A stretch of 14,155 nt of DNA from Erysipelotrichaceae bacterium. GTDB lineage: Bacteria; Bacillota_I; Bacilli_A; Erysipelotrichales; Erysipelotrichaceae. Both the position numbers and the translations under genes were made by a program. Within the stretch, counting starts at the first letter, position 1; the number at the start of each line of letters is the position of its first letter. The stretch spans positions 1-14,155 of the forward strand of contig JAEDOA010000028.1 of assembly GCA_016302195.1 (NCBI GenBank), in the 5' to 3' direction. The notes below the pieces were generated by a model. It did no database searches. It had not been told where the DNA came from and was given only the letters and a program-made list of their open reading frames with translations. Shown piece by piece: positions 1 through 7,663 of this stretch.

Positions 1-23
1 AGATCAGGAAAAAGAACATGAAT

Positions 24-51
24 AAAAGGCTCAGCGAAAGCTGAGCCTTTT
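24..51 (-). terminator. Hairpin terminator of the AraC/SemiSWEET transcript
   Basis: A perfect 12-bp inverted repeat (AAAAGGCTCAGC, complement GCTGAGCCTTTT) encloses a GAAA tetraloop at 36-39. Read leftward it follows the SemiSWEET stop by a few bases and runs into TTTTATT, as expected of an intrinsic terminator. The A-tract/T-tract symmetry means it could also stop transcripts arriving from the left. Confidence 0.9.
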
Positions 52-56
52 ATTAC

Positions 57-338
57 TTACAAACTAGTAATTCCTGCAAGAAATCCTAAGAAAATACCCG
101 GAATATTAGCAATAATGATCGGCCAATCTCTTTTTACCGGATTCATCCAGCCATAAAGGACCCACAAGGTAGAGTTCAATGCTGCAACAAACGGTTGAAG
201 TGGATTACCTTTATGCCCTTGCAAGTTAGATGTAATTTGAGCCAAATATGATACATACATCAATACTGACATAATCGATGCGATTCTACCTACAATTAAA
301 AAAGCTTTTTGATTCTTCAAATTTTTATTCTCATCCAT
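57..338 (-). CDS. SemiSWEET family sugar transporter (PQ-loop, 3 TM)
   Basis: A 93-residue membrane protein of the SemiSWEET type, which forms homodimers that carry sugars passively across the membrane. Three hydrophobic segments are visible at about residues 13-35, 48-64 and 72-91. The family landmarks are the MYVSYLAQI stretch (26-34), the GHKGNPLQP loop (41-49) and the Asn55/Trp59 region of helix 2, which lines the sugar pocket in the family. The usual Pro-Gln pair of the PQ loop reads Ala33-Gln34 here. The start has a GTGAGGG ribosome site about 6 bases upstream. The gene lies 19 bases behind the AraC regulator on the same strand and was probably co-transcribed with it. The substrate cannot be read from sequence; a mono- or disaccharide released by the neighbouring glycosidases is an inference. 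Confidence 0.87.
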   Translation of the reverse strand: MDENKNLKNQKAFLIVGRIASIMSVLMYVSYLAQITSNLQGHKGNPLQPFVAALNSTLWVLYGWMNPVKRDWPIIIANIPGIFLGFLAGITSL

Positions 339-357
339 AATTTTCCCTCACTTTTAC

Positions 358-1365
358 TTATTTTTGATGTTGATTGCGATAATCAGTTGGCGATCCTCCG
401 ATATACTTTCTAAAAATCTTATAAAAATAGGAAGGATTTTCATAGCCTACTTTTAACGCAATATCTTCAATTGGTGCATTCGTAAATGCTAAATATTCCG
501 CAGCTACATTAATTCTTTGAATTTGCACTAATTTCACAAAAGTATACCCGGTTTTCTTTTTTAGATACGACGAAAGATAATTAGCATTAAAGCCAAAATA
601 TTTCGCCATCTTCTCTAATGTAATTGTCTCGTAGTTTTTTTCAATATATAGAAGCAATGTTAATAGATCAATTTCATTATTGTTTTGCCGTTTCTTTTGA
701 ATTTGTAAAACTGAACTTTTAGACGCAATTCTAACTAGCCGTAAAATTAATTCTAATATCTCTAATCTAATTATTGGGTTGGAATAATTATCCGGTTGAT
801 AATACTCAGAAATAATATCATAAATTGTATCCACTACTTGTTTATCGTGATTAGTATGAAACAAGTTAAGAGCCCCGCCAGAATTATTACTTGAAAGCAG
901 TGAAAACATAATAGATGAAACAGAGTGCGTATCTTTATTGTGGGTTAAAAAATCTAGGTCACTTAATGAAAAAGCGGCTTTTTTTAATGCAATATTCATG
1001 ACGATCGTTCCACTATCAATTTTTTGCACCTTATGAATAGTTTGCGTACCCATAATAATAATCTCATCCTGCTTCATAGGAATCATTTCATTCGGAGTCT
1101 CCACTACACATTTCCCCAATAATACAACCATGATTTCGACATAGTTATGAATATGAAAAGGCACAAAACTCTCAATTGGTTGAGTTGAAATTGATATCAG
1201 TTGCTTGTTCTTTTCTAAATTATTGTCTTTTAAAGTTTCATAAAATTGATAAACCGGCTCACCATCAATCTTCTTTACAATCAATGGCTTCAGCTTGTCT
1301 TCAATCTCTTCCCAATTTCGAGACTTATTATTCTGATGCAATAATTCCAGTATCTCAGTATTCAT
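358..1365 (-). CDS. AraC family transcriptional regulator with N-terminal cupin
   Basis: A 335-residue sugar-responsive regulator. The N-terminal half has cupin-like metal/ligand residues (His71, His73, Glu77, His111) in a beta-rich stretch. The C-terminal 90 residues carry two helix-turn-helix units: LEKMAKYFGFNANYLSSYLK, and the AraC signature around DIALKVGYENPSYFYKIFRK, ending in SPTDYR. GGAGAGGG and GAGG both precede the ATG. It is divergent from the GH3 glycosidase gene across 189 bases and directly followed by SemiSWEET. By family habit it probably activates the divergent GH3 promoter, and perhaps itself, when its sugar binds. The effector is unknown. The gene looks intact and of normal length for the cupin-AraC class. 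Confidence 0.93.
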   Translation of the reverse strand: MNTEILELLHQNNKSRNWEEIEDKLKPLIVKKIDGEPVYQFYETLKDNNLEKNKQLISISTQPIESFVPFHIHNYVEIMVVLLGKCVVETPNEMIPMKQDEIIIMGTQTIHKVQKIDSGTIVMNIALKKAAFSLSDLDFLTHNKDTHSVSSIMFSLLSSNNSGGALNLFHTNHDKQVVDTIYDIISEYYQPDNYSNPIIRLEILELILRLVRIASKSSVLQIQKKRQNNNEIDLLTLLLYIEKNYETITLEKMAKYFGFNANYLSSYLKKKTGYTFVKLVQIQRINVAAEYLAFTNAPIEDIALKVGYENPSYFYKIFRKYIGGSPTDYRNQHQK

Positions 1366-1554
1366 TCCTCATTACCCTCTCCACTTGTAAGCCTTTGCAT
1401 TTATCATATCAAAAATAGATCTTTTTATTATCATGCTTAAAGAAAATGTGAGAATTCGACACACCGCTTATGTTTTTTAGCAATAGCCGCCACCATCAAG
1501 TTAGCCGTAGAATGAAAGCGATAACTGAATTAATATATCGGAGGTTGAACGCAC
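1366..1554. promoter_or_regulatory. Divergent promoter region between AraC regulator and GH3 genes
   Basis: This 189-base gap must hold both promoters. On minus, TATGAT (1408-1403) is a plausible -10 for the regulator, without a good -35. On plus, TAGAAT (1508-1513) and TAATAT (1531-1536) are -10 candidates for GH3, again without a recognisable -35, as is common for activator-dependent promoters. TAGCCG occurs twice in direct orientation (1484-1489 and 1502-1507) and could be part of an AraC operator, though it is short. The GH3 ribosome site GGAGG is at 1540-1544. No small gene is evident here. Confidence 0.5.
1513..1526 (+). promoter_or_regulatory. cre-like CcpA box upstream of GH3 gene
   Basis: The 14-mer TGAAAGCGATAACT matches the catabolite-responsive element consensus TGWAANCGNTNWCA at every fixed position except the last (T for A). 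It sits 28 bases before the GH3 start codon, between or across the candidate -10 elements, where bound CcpA would block transcription when glucose is plentiful. Repression is inferred from position. Confidence 0.6.
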
Positions 1555-3258
1555 ATGGTTGATTTATCTGCAAAACCATATTACTTAAATAAAGATCAAA
1601 TTAAATATGTCGAAAACACTGTTAAAAATATGTCCACTGATGAAAAAGTAGGTCAATTGTTCTTCGTTATTGGCCAAGATGAAAATAAAGTCGATATCAA
1701 AGAATTTATTAAAAAATACCAACCAGGTGGTATGATGTACCGCCCTGATGCCGCAGAAAAGATTAAAAGAGAAATAGCAACTGCGCAAAACACAAGCAAG
1801 ATCCCAATGTTCTTCGCCGCCAACCTTGAATCAGGTGGTAATGGAATCGTTTCTGAAGGTACTTGGTTCGGTAATCCTTTACAAATGGCCGCAACTGATG
1901 ATCCTCGCAGTGCCTATGAACTAGGCAACGTATCTGGTGAAGAAGCTGCCCAAGTCGGCAACAACATGTCCTTTGCTCCAATTGTCGATATTGATAATAA
2001 CTTCCGCAACCCTATTATGAATACTCGTACTTTTGGTAGTGATAAAAATCGAGTAATTCGCATGGCTGACGCTCAAGTTAAGGGTCTTGAAGACAACAAG
2101 ATTATCCCTGTAATTAAACACTTCCCTGGCGATGGTGTTGATGATCGTGACCAACATTTGGTAAGTTCAGTTAACTCATTAAGTGCTGATGACTGGATGA
2201 ATTCTTATGGTGAAATTTACCATCACTTAATTGACGCAGGCATCCCATCCGTAATGATCGCTCACATTATGCAACCAGCTTGGGAAAGAAAGTTAGAACC
2301 TGGCATCGAAGACAAAGATTTGCGTCCTGCTTCAAGCTCTAAGCTTTTAATCAATGGTTTGCTCAGAAACGTACTTAAATTCAATGGTTTAGCTATTACT
2401 GATGCTACTCCAATGATCGGTTACAATGCTGCAATGGCTCGTAAAGACTTACTTCCAGCAACCATTAATGCCGGCATTGATATGATTTTATTTAACAAGA
2501 ACATTGACGAAGATTACCGTTTCATTCATGAAGCAATCGACAATGGCACTCTTTCAATGGAACGTGTTGATGAAGCTGTAACTAGAATTTTAGGTACTAA
2601 GCTTGCTCAAGGTATCATGAATACCAAGAGTGAACTAACTTTATTGCCACCAAAGGAAATCAATTTGCACAGCGATGAACACAAGAAGTTAGCTGAAGCA
2701 GTTGCCAAAAAGTCAGTAACTTTAGTCAAAGATCGTGATCAATTATTACCACTTACACCTAAGAAATACCCACGCGTTCGTTTAGTTGTGCTTGGCGATT
2801 CCGATGATGGTGGTTTCAAGGAAGGCGGTCACGTTACTCAAGCCTTTAAAGATGCCCTTGAAAAAGAAGAATTCAAGGTTACCCTCTTCGACCGCAAGAA
2901 CTTAGACTTCCACGAAATGTTCGAAGAAGGGGTTGAAGATATGGAAAAGAAATTCGACCTTGCCTTTTACGTTGCTAATGTGGAAACTGCAAGTAACCAA
3001 ACTACTACTCGACTTGATTGGATTCACTTAATGGCTGCCGATTCACCTTGGTACATGAAGAGCATCCCAACAGTCTTTGTATCAACTGCCAACCCATATC
3101 ACCTTTACGACATTCCTAATGTTTCAACATTTATCAACGCCTACACAGGTAATCAAGCTTCAATTGATGCCATCATGCGTAAGGTAACTGGTAAAGAAAA
3201 GTTTGAAGGTAAGAGTCCTGTTGATCCATTCTGTGGTGACTTTACTACTAGATTGTAA
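1555..3258 (+). CDS. Glycoside hydrolase family 3 protein (NagZ-like, cytoplasmic)
   Basis: A 567-residue GH3 enzyme that removes terminal beta-linked sugars, probably N-acetylglucosamine or glucose. The N-terminal TIM barrel (about 20-350) shows NMSTDEKVGQLFF, then KHFPGDG (188-194). An Asp199-x-His201 pair follows in DDRDQH, matching the Asp-His acid/base dyad of NagZ-type enzymes. The nucleophile is Asp283 in LAITDATPM. A GH3 C-terminal alpha/beta domain covers about 385-555. There is no signal peptide, so it acts in the cytoplasm on imported oligosaccharides. GGAGG 10 bases upstream supports this ATG. It is divergent from the AraC regulator and SemiSWEET, with a cre-like box upstream and its own terminator downstream. 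Substrate choice (muropeptide/chitooligosaccharide versus beta-glucoside) is not settled; the Asp-x-His dyad favours an N-acetylhexosaminidase. Intact. Confidence 0.92.
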   Translation: MVDLSAKPYYLNKDQIKYVENTVKNMSTDEKVGQLFFVIGQDENKVDIKEFIKKYQPGGMMYRPDAAEKIKREIATAQNTSKIPMFFAANLESGGNGIVSEGTWFGNPLQMAATDDPRSAYELGNVSGEEAAQVGNNMSFAPIVDIDNNFRNPIMNTRTFGSDKNRVIRMADAQVKGLEDNKIIPVIKHFPGDGVDDRDQHLVSSVNSLSADDWMNSYGEIYHHLIDAGIPSVMIAHIMQPAWERKLEPGIEDKDLRPASSSKLLINGLLRNVLKFNGLAITDATPMIGYNAAMARKDLLPATINAGIDMILFNKNIDEDYRFIHEAIDNGTLSMERVDEAVTRILGTKLAQGIMNTKSELTLLPPKEINLHSDEHKKLAEAVAKKSVTLVKDRDQLLPLTPKKYPRVRLVVLGDSDDGGFKEGGHVTQAFKDALEKEEFKVTLFDRKNLDFHEMFEEGVEDMEKKFDLAFYVANVETASNQTTTRLDWIHLMAADSPWYMKSIPTVFVSTANPYHLYDIPNVSTFINAYTGNQASIDAIMRKVTGKEKFEGKSPVDPFCGDFTTRL

Positions 3259-3267
3259 TTTCAGATT

Positions 3268-3294
3268 AAAAGCGGGATTCGTTCCCGCTTTTTT
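3268..3294 (+). terminator. Terminator after GH3 gene
   Basis: A 10-bp perfect stem (AAAAGCGGGA pairing with TCCCGCTTTT) has a 5-base loop at 3278-3282 and continues into T residues. It begins 10 bases after the GH3 stop codon, so the following hydrolase probably relies on read-through or on its own weak promoter. Confidence 0.9.
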
Positions 3295-3319
3295 ATCAAT
3301 GAAGAAAAGAGCTTTAATC

Positions 3320-4393
3320 ATGAATTATCAAGAACAATTAAACGAACTTAAAAAATCAGATATGCGTGACGACGTTGAAGTAAAATTCGTCCCAGGTAAA
3401 CATGAAGATGGCTGATTATCTGATGATACCAGAACTGAGCTGCAAAACATGTTTGCCCATAATCCAATGTTCCAAAATATGGATCATAAACAAGATAAAC
3501 CGGCTAAAGCACCAAAAATTTCTATTCAAGCATTTCGTGATGGTATGGGGGCAAAACATAAAAATGTTGCTAAGCACGAATTGATTATTGATAACACGAT
3601 TTTAAACGGTTCAGTAACTTGCAGAACTTATGTTAGAGAAGATCTCAAAGACGAAGCTTTGCCAGCAATGATTTATGTCCATGGTGGTGCCTTTTATGGC
3701 GGTTCAATGACGGCAGTTGATGACATCGCTCGTGCTTTTGCTGACTTTGGACCATACCGAGTATTTAACTTAGAATATTCATTGGCTCCCGAGCATCCCT
3801 TCCCAACCGCACTTTTGGAATGCTACAGTAGTTTAAAATATCTCCACGATAATGCCGCAATGCTAAAACTTGATCCGGATAAATTCTACATGAGCGGTGA
3901 TTCTGCTGGCGGCAACTTAACTGCAGGAACAGCTTATCTTGATCACGCAATTTTCCACACTGATTTCTTAACTAGAATTGTTCTTTACTACCCTGATGTA
4001 ACTGAAGTCCGTGACCAAAGAAAAGAATTAGCCGATACTAATTCTTACACCTTTAAAGAAATGGAGAACGAACTAAAGGCATTGGCAGATTTCTTCAGTT
4101 CTGATGAACTTGCTGGCACTGTCTATCGAAACGGTCATGCTCAAGAAGAACATTTAATCTCTATTCTCAATGCAGATCATTTGGAAGAAATGCCACCTAC
4201 TGAAGTAATTGTCGGTGAATTCGATCCATTGCGTGGTCAAGGCGAAGCTTTCATTAAGAAGTTACACGATTTAACCGTTGAAACTCATTACATTCGTTAT
4301 AACGGTATGAGTCATACATTCCTTGATTCACTGGGTTACTACCCTCAAGCAGAAGATTCTATTCAAGAAGCAGTTAAATTTTTAAATAAGTAA
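3320..4393 (+). pseudogene. Alpha/beta hydrolase (HSL/acetyl-esterase type), interrupted by an in-frame TGA
   Basis: This was an esterase of the hormone-sensitive-lipase (Abhydrolase_3) type. Counted from the internal ATG at 3449, the HGG oxyanion motif is at 78-80. The nucleophile elbow GDSAG is at 150-154 (Ser152), the acid is Asp259 in GEFDPL, and His289 is in GMSHTF, so the catalytic core is intact. The natural start appears to be ATG 3320, behind AAGAAAAGAG. It reads 31 codons to a TGA at 3413-3415, then continues in the same frame (LSDDTRTELQNMF...) into the core, so a single nonsense change splits the gene. Restart at 3449 would give 314 residues, but no good ribosome site precedes it and the N-terminal cap would be lost. 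It lies behind GH3 and could have removed acyl groups from glycans or glycosides. Original length would be about 357 residues. Confidence 0.85.
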
Positions 4394-4403
4394 TATAAAA
4401 AAA

Positions 4404-4439
4404 TAGAATCAAGCAACTATTAATCATTGCCTGATTCTA
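4404..4439. terminator. Imperfect hairpin between convergent pseudogenes
   Basis: TAGAATCA (4404-4411) pairs with TGATTCTA (4432-4439) and, after one mismatch, GCAA pairs with TTGC, leaving a 10-base loop. It lies 11 bases after the esterase stop and before the convergent glycoside hydrolase remnant. An A-run precedes it, which gives a U-tract on the minus transcript; the plus-strand tail is poor. Probably a bidirectional terminator. Confidence 0.6.
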
Positions 4440-4472
4440 CTTTAGAAAAGGATTACGATTTACAATTTTTCT

Positions 4473-5169
4473 TTATTCTTCTGTTAACAACATTGCTTGA
4501 TATGGCTTGCGTGGCAAGTGGAACTTTTGATCGCTAGTGATTTCACCATCAAAGTCCTCAATAGTTTCATTCCAAGCATTGATTAATTTGGCACTATACT
4601 TCTTACCTTTTGGCAAGAAACTAAACAACTCAAATTCAGGTTGATTATCGCCAAAGTAAACTAACCATTTCTTTTCATCAGGAGTTGAGCCGACAGCTAA
4701 CTCCCAAGTTGGACCACTAGTAGCTTGTGGTTTTACCCAATCAAAGCCGTTATCATGCAATAGATCATATAAGAAATTAATCTTCTTTTGACTTTTGCCA
4801 TAAAGCTTACCACCGTGTGCCCACCAAATTGGTCGATCAGTGTCAGGCTTGTCAATATACGTTTCACCGTGGGTACAACCACCGCCACGTAAAATTACAC
4901 GCCAGAAGTTATCCATCATGCCTTGAGCAGAATTATCACCCCATCCAAATTCAAGATTTCCTTCATAATGACACTCATCATCAACAACCGGTTTTGATAT
5001 TCTTCAATCCATTTTGGAATTAGGAAAACATTATCGGACTGCACACTAACATGTGTGATCCATGGCTTCGTATGATCATACCAATTCTTAGTTGTATCTT
5101 TATGTTGAGGTGGATCATAGAAGTTGTGAATTGATTCTAGGTGTTGAGATGGATCTTTTTCGTGAACAA
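4473..5169 (-). pseudogene. Apiosidase-like glycoside hydrolase (DUF4038/DUF5605 type), 5'-deleted and frameshifted
   Basis: Only the C-terminal part of a putative TIM-barrel glycoside hydrolase remains. The right-hand piece reads HEKDPSQHLESIHNFYDPP up to KWIEEYQ. Adding one base to the T-run at 4992-4995 (plus strand) restores KPVVDDECHYEGNLEFGWGD followed by MMDNFWRVILRGGGCTHGETY, so a single-base loss broke the frame just before the probable catalytic Glu of DDECHYEGN. The tail (about 4473-4800) matches the small C-terminal beta domain I associate with DUF5605. The first half of the enzyme is missing: right of about 5165 the sequence becomes antisense transketolase. I recognise the family by its motifs; the link to apiosidases (GH140-like DUF4038 proteins) is from memory and the substrate is inferred. 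Its original promoter was deleted. Confidence 0.78.
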
Positions 5170-6027
5170 ATTGTAACTTGTGACTCACGTGGTTCTGCAG
5201 GTTTAGTTCCATTTACTAACACTCACCCAGATCGCACCGTTGAAATGGGTATCGCTGAACAAAATGCAGTTACTGTTGCCGCAGGTTTAGCTCATGAAGG
5301 TAAGCACTCCTTTGTCTTCTCTCCTGCATCATTCTTAGCTATGCGTTCAATCGAACAAGTTAAAGTCGACGTAGCTTTTAACAAAAATAATGTTAAGTTA
5401 ATTGGTATTTCAGGTGGTAATTCATACACTTGGTTAGGTAATACTCACCACTCTCTTAACGATGCTGCCATTACCCGTGCCATTCCAGATCTTGAAGTTT
5501 ACCAACCTTGTGATAAATACCAAGTTAAGGCTTTGTTCAAATATTTATTAAAATCTGACAAGCCTGCTTATGTTCGTATTGGTAAGCGTAAGTTAGACAA
5601 TATTTACCATGAAGACTTTGACTTTGTTCCTGGTAAAGCAACGGTTATTCGCGAAGGCAAAGATATCTGCTTAATTTCAACTGGAGAAATGCTCTACTTC
5701 GCCTTGCAAGCTACACAACAATTAGCTAAGACTGGAATTGACGCCGAAGTTGTTGACCTCGGTTCAATCAAACCACTTGATACTGAAATGATTGGGAAAT
5801 TAGCACAACAATTCGATCATTTAGTTACTGTTGAAGAACATGATGTCATTAATGGTATTGGTGCCGCGGTTGCTAGTGAAGTTGCAAAATATGGTCATGC
5901 CAAGCTTGATATCTTAGGTTTCCCAGACCATCCAGCAATTCAAGGTACTCAAGATGAAGTATTCCACTACTATGGTCTTGACGCTGAAGACATTAAAAAT
6001 TCTGTTAAGGAAATTCTTTCTAAGTAA
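5149..6027 (+). pseudogene. Transketolase C-terminal subunit, 5'-truncated by deletion
   Basis: This encodes the pyrimidine-binding and C-terminal domains of a split transketolase, which with an N-terminal subunit moves two-carbon ketol units using thiamine diphosphate. Visible landmarks from ATG 5149 are VTCDSRGSAGLVPF (9-22), MGIAEQNAV with the thiamine-activating Glu37, GNTHHS, RAIPDLEVYQPCD and PAYVRIGKRKL. The open frame gives 292 residues. About 15-20 residues normally before the TCDSR motif are missing, because the sequence left of about 5165 belongs to the opposite-strand glycoside hydrolase. The N-terminal subunit gene, which normally sits directly upstream, is absent, as are a promoter and a ribosome site. 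A TTG start at 5092 is formally open but lies wholly in foreign sequence. With the kinase 14 bases downstream, the original may have been an apulose-4-phosphate transketolase subunit (aptB-like); ordinary transketolase is the alternative. Confidence 0.82.
5160..5178. other. Deletion junction joining glycoside hydrolase and transketolase remnants
   Basis: On the minus strand the reading FVHEKDPSQHL of the hydrolase stops making family sense here. On the plus strand IVTCDSRGS of transketolase starts making sense at 5170. Two divergent genes are thus joined head to head within their coding regions. One deletion can explain the loss of the hydrolase 5' half, the shared promoter, the transketolase N-terminal subunit and the first codons of the C-terminal subunit. 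The exact breakpoint cannot be fixed without an intact relative. Confidence 0.75.
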
Positions 6028-6041
6028 AAGCAGGTGATTTT

Positions 6042-7494
6042 ATGCCAGAAAAATATCTGCTAGCTATTGATCAAAGTACACAAGGTACTAAAGCCATCTT
6101 ATTTGATCATCAGAAACAAATATTCTGGAAAACGGCACTTTCTCATAAGCAACTTGTTAATAATCAAGGTTGGTTTAGCCACGATTTAGATGAGATCAAA
6201 AATAATTTAAAAAAGCTATTCAAAAGTGCATTAGAGCAAGTATCAGCTGATCAAATTGAAGGTCTAGCCATTACAAATCAAAGAGAATCTGCCGCTGCTT
6301 GGTCCAAAAGAACAGGTGAACCACTATGTAATACCATAGTTTGGCAGGACAATCGGGCGCAAAAATTAATTAAGCGTATTTCATATAAAGAACTACAAGA
6401 AGAAGTTAAAAATTTAACTGGGCTAGCCCTTTCACCCTACTTTACTGGAGCTAAATGGGGCTGGATGCTCTTAAATGAACCACGTGTAATTCAAGCTAAT
6501 CAAAACAATGACTTGTGCTTGGGCACGATGGATAGCTGGCTAATTTATCAATTAACCAATGGTAAATCATTTAAAACAGAGCCATCTAATGCCTGTCGTA
6601 CGCAGATGATGAATATTCATACAGGACAGTGGGATGAAAAATTAAGTGAGATCTTTGGTGTTGATCTGAATAGTTTACCTCAAATAGTTGATTCTAATGC
6701 TCACTTTGGCGATACCGATCTTTTCGGTTTACTCCCTCATCCCATTCCAATCTTGAGTGTACTGGGTGATTCACAAGCCGCCTTATACGCCCATGGATGT
6801 TTTAACGCTGGAGATTTCAAAGTTACTTTTGGAACAGGCTCTTCAGTCATGCTTAATATTGGTAATAAATTACCTAAAGATATCGATAATAAGTTAAATA
6901 CTTCAATTGCTTGGTCACTTAATGGCAAAATTTCTTATGTCATTGAAGGAAATATTAACTATGCTGGGGCTTGTATCACTTGGTTAAAAGACAACATAAA
7001 GTTAATTAAAACACCTGAAGAAACTGGTGATTTAGCACTTACTGCTAATCCAGAAGACCACACGATTTTAATCCCTGCTTTTGCTGGACTAGGCACTCCA
7101 TATTGGAAACCAGATATGAAAGCTGCCTTTGTAGGGATGACCGCAACTACTAGTAAAAAAGAACTGGTTCGTGCGACATTAAATTCACTAGTGTATCAGA
7201 TCGCCGATATTTTAGCAGAATTTCAAAAGCTCCCCCCCTCAGCTTAATAATGAAATCCATACCGACGGCAGTATGATTCACAACCAATATTTAATGCAAT
7301 ATCTAAGCAACATAACACAACGAACTGTAAAAATTTCAAACATCTCCGAACTTAGTGCCTTAGGTAGTGCAATGAACGCATTTCAAGATATGAGCGGCAG
7401 TAAATCTTCTGCTTCCTACTCTCCTCGGATGAAAAAAGATGTTGCTCTAAATTATTTTGATGAGTGGCACAATTGGATTGAAAAAATGTCATAA
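6042..7494 (+). pseudogene. FGGY family carbohydrate kinase, frameshifted in a C7 tract
   Basis: A sugar or polyol kinase of the FGGY superfamily (ATP-dependent phosphorylation). The N-lobe shows AIDQSTQGTKAILFD (8-22), ITNQR (77-81) and WQDNRA (101-106). GDSQAA holds the probable catalytic base Asp243, and TFGTGS (262-267) is the phosphate loop. The first frame ends at 7247 after 401 residues. The rest of the C-lobe (LNNEIHTDGSMIHNQYL... ELSALGSAMNAF) lies one base out of frame to 7494. Removing one C from the seven at 7232-7238 restores KLPPQLNNEIHTDGS and a 483-residue protein of normal family length. It follows the transketolase remnant by 14 bases with an AGGTGA ribosome site, so they formed an operon. 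The partner suggests a pentulose substrate such as apulose, ribulose or xylulose. The broken product lacks part of the ATP-binding lobe. Confidence 0.87.
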
Positions 7495-7513
7495 TTTAAT
7501 CTAAATATAAAAT

Positions 7514-7565
7514 AAAGCTGCTGATAATCTTCGTTAAACAAACGTTGATTATCGGCAGTTTTTTG
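7514..7565 (+). terminator. Terminator after the kinase pseudogene
   Basis: AAAGCTGCTGATAATC (7514-7529) pairs with GATTATCGGCAGTTTT (7547-7562) with G-T wobbles. A further CGTT/AACG stem lies inside, and the 3' arm runs into six T. It begins 19 bases after the kinase stop and marks the end of the transketolase/kinase operon. Confidence 0.9.
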
Positions 7566-7663
7566 TTTTCTAGATTTTTTTAATTTTCTCAAAAAATTTT
7601 TCCTGTTTTTTGCGTATTAAGTAATAGAGGGCTCTGCCCTACTCTACAGAAAGCAGGTGTGTT

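Noticed and set aside
1176..1418. 80-residue plus-strand frame over the AraC gene start
   Set aside because: It is antisense to a clear AraC coding region, has no ribosome site and shows no recognisable protein features.
1585..2157. Three overlapping minus-strand frames inside GH3
   Set aside because: They are shadows of a well-supported GH3 gene; compositions are cysteine/histidine-rich nonsense with no family resemblance.
4817..5023. 68-residue plus-strand frame
   Set aside because: It is antisense to the hydrolase remnant and has no independent support.
5092..5148. TTG-initiated extension of the transketolase frame
   Set aside because: The added 19 residues are antisense to the glycoside hydrolase remnant and unlike any transketolase N-terminus; no ribosome site.
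7228..7250. Programmed ribosomal frameshifting in the kinase
   Set aside because: I see no downstream stimulatory hairpin or internal ribosome site. FGGY kinases are not known to use frameshifting, and simple indel decay fits the damaged neighbourhood better.
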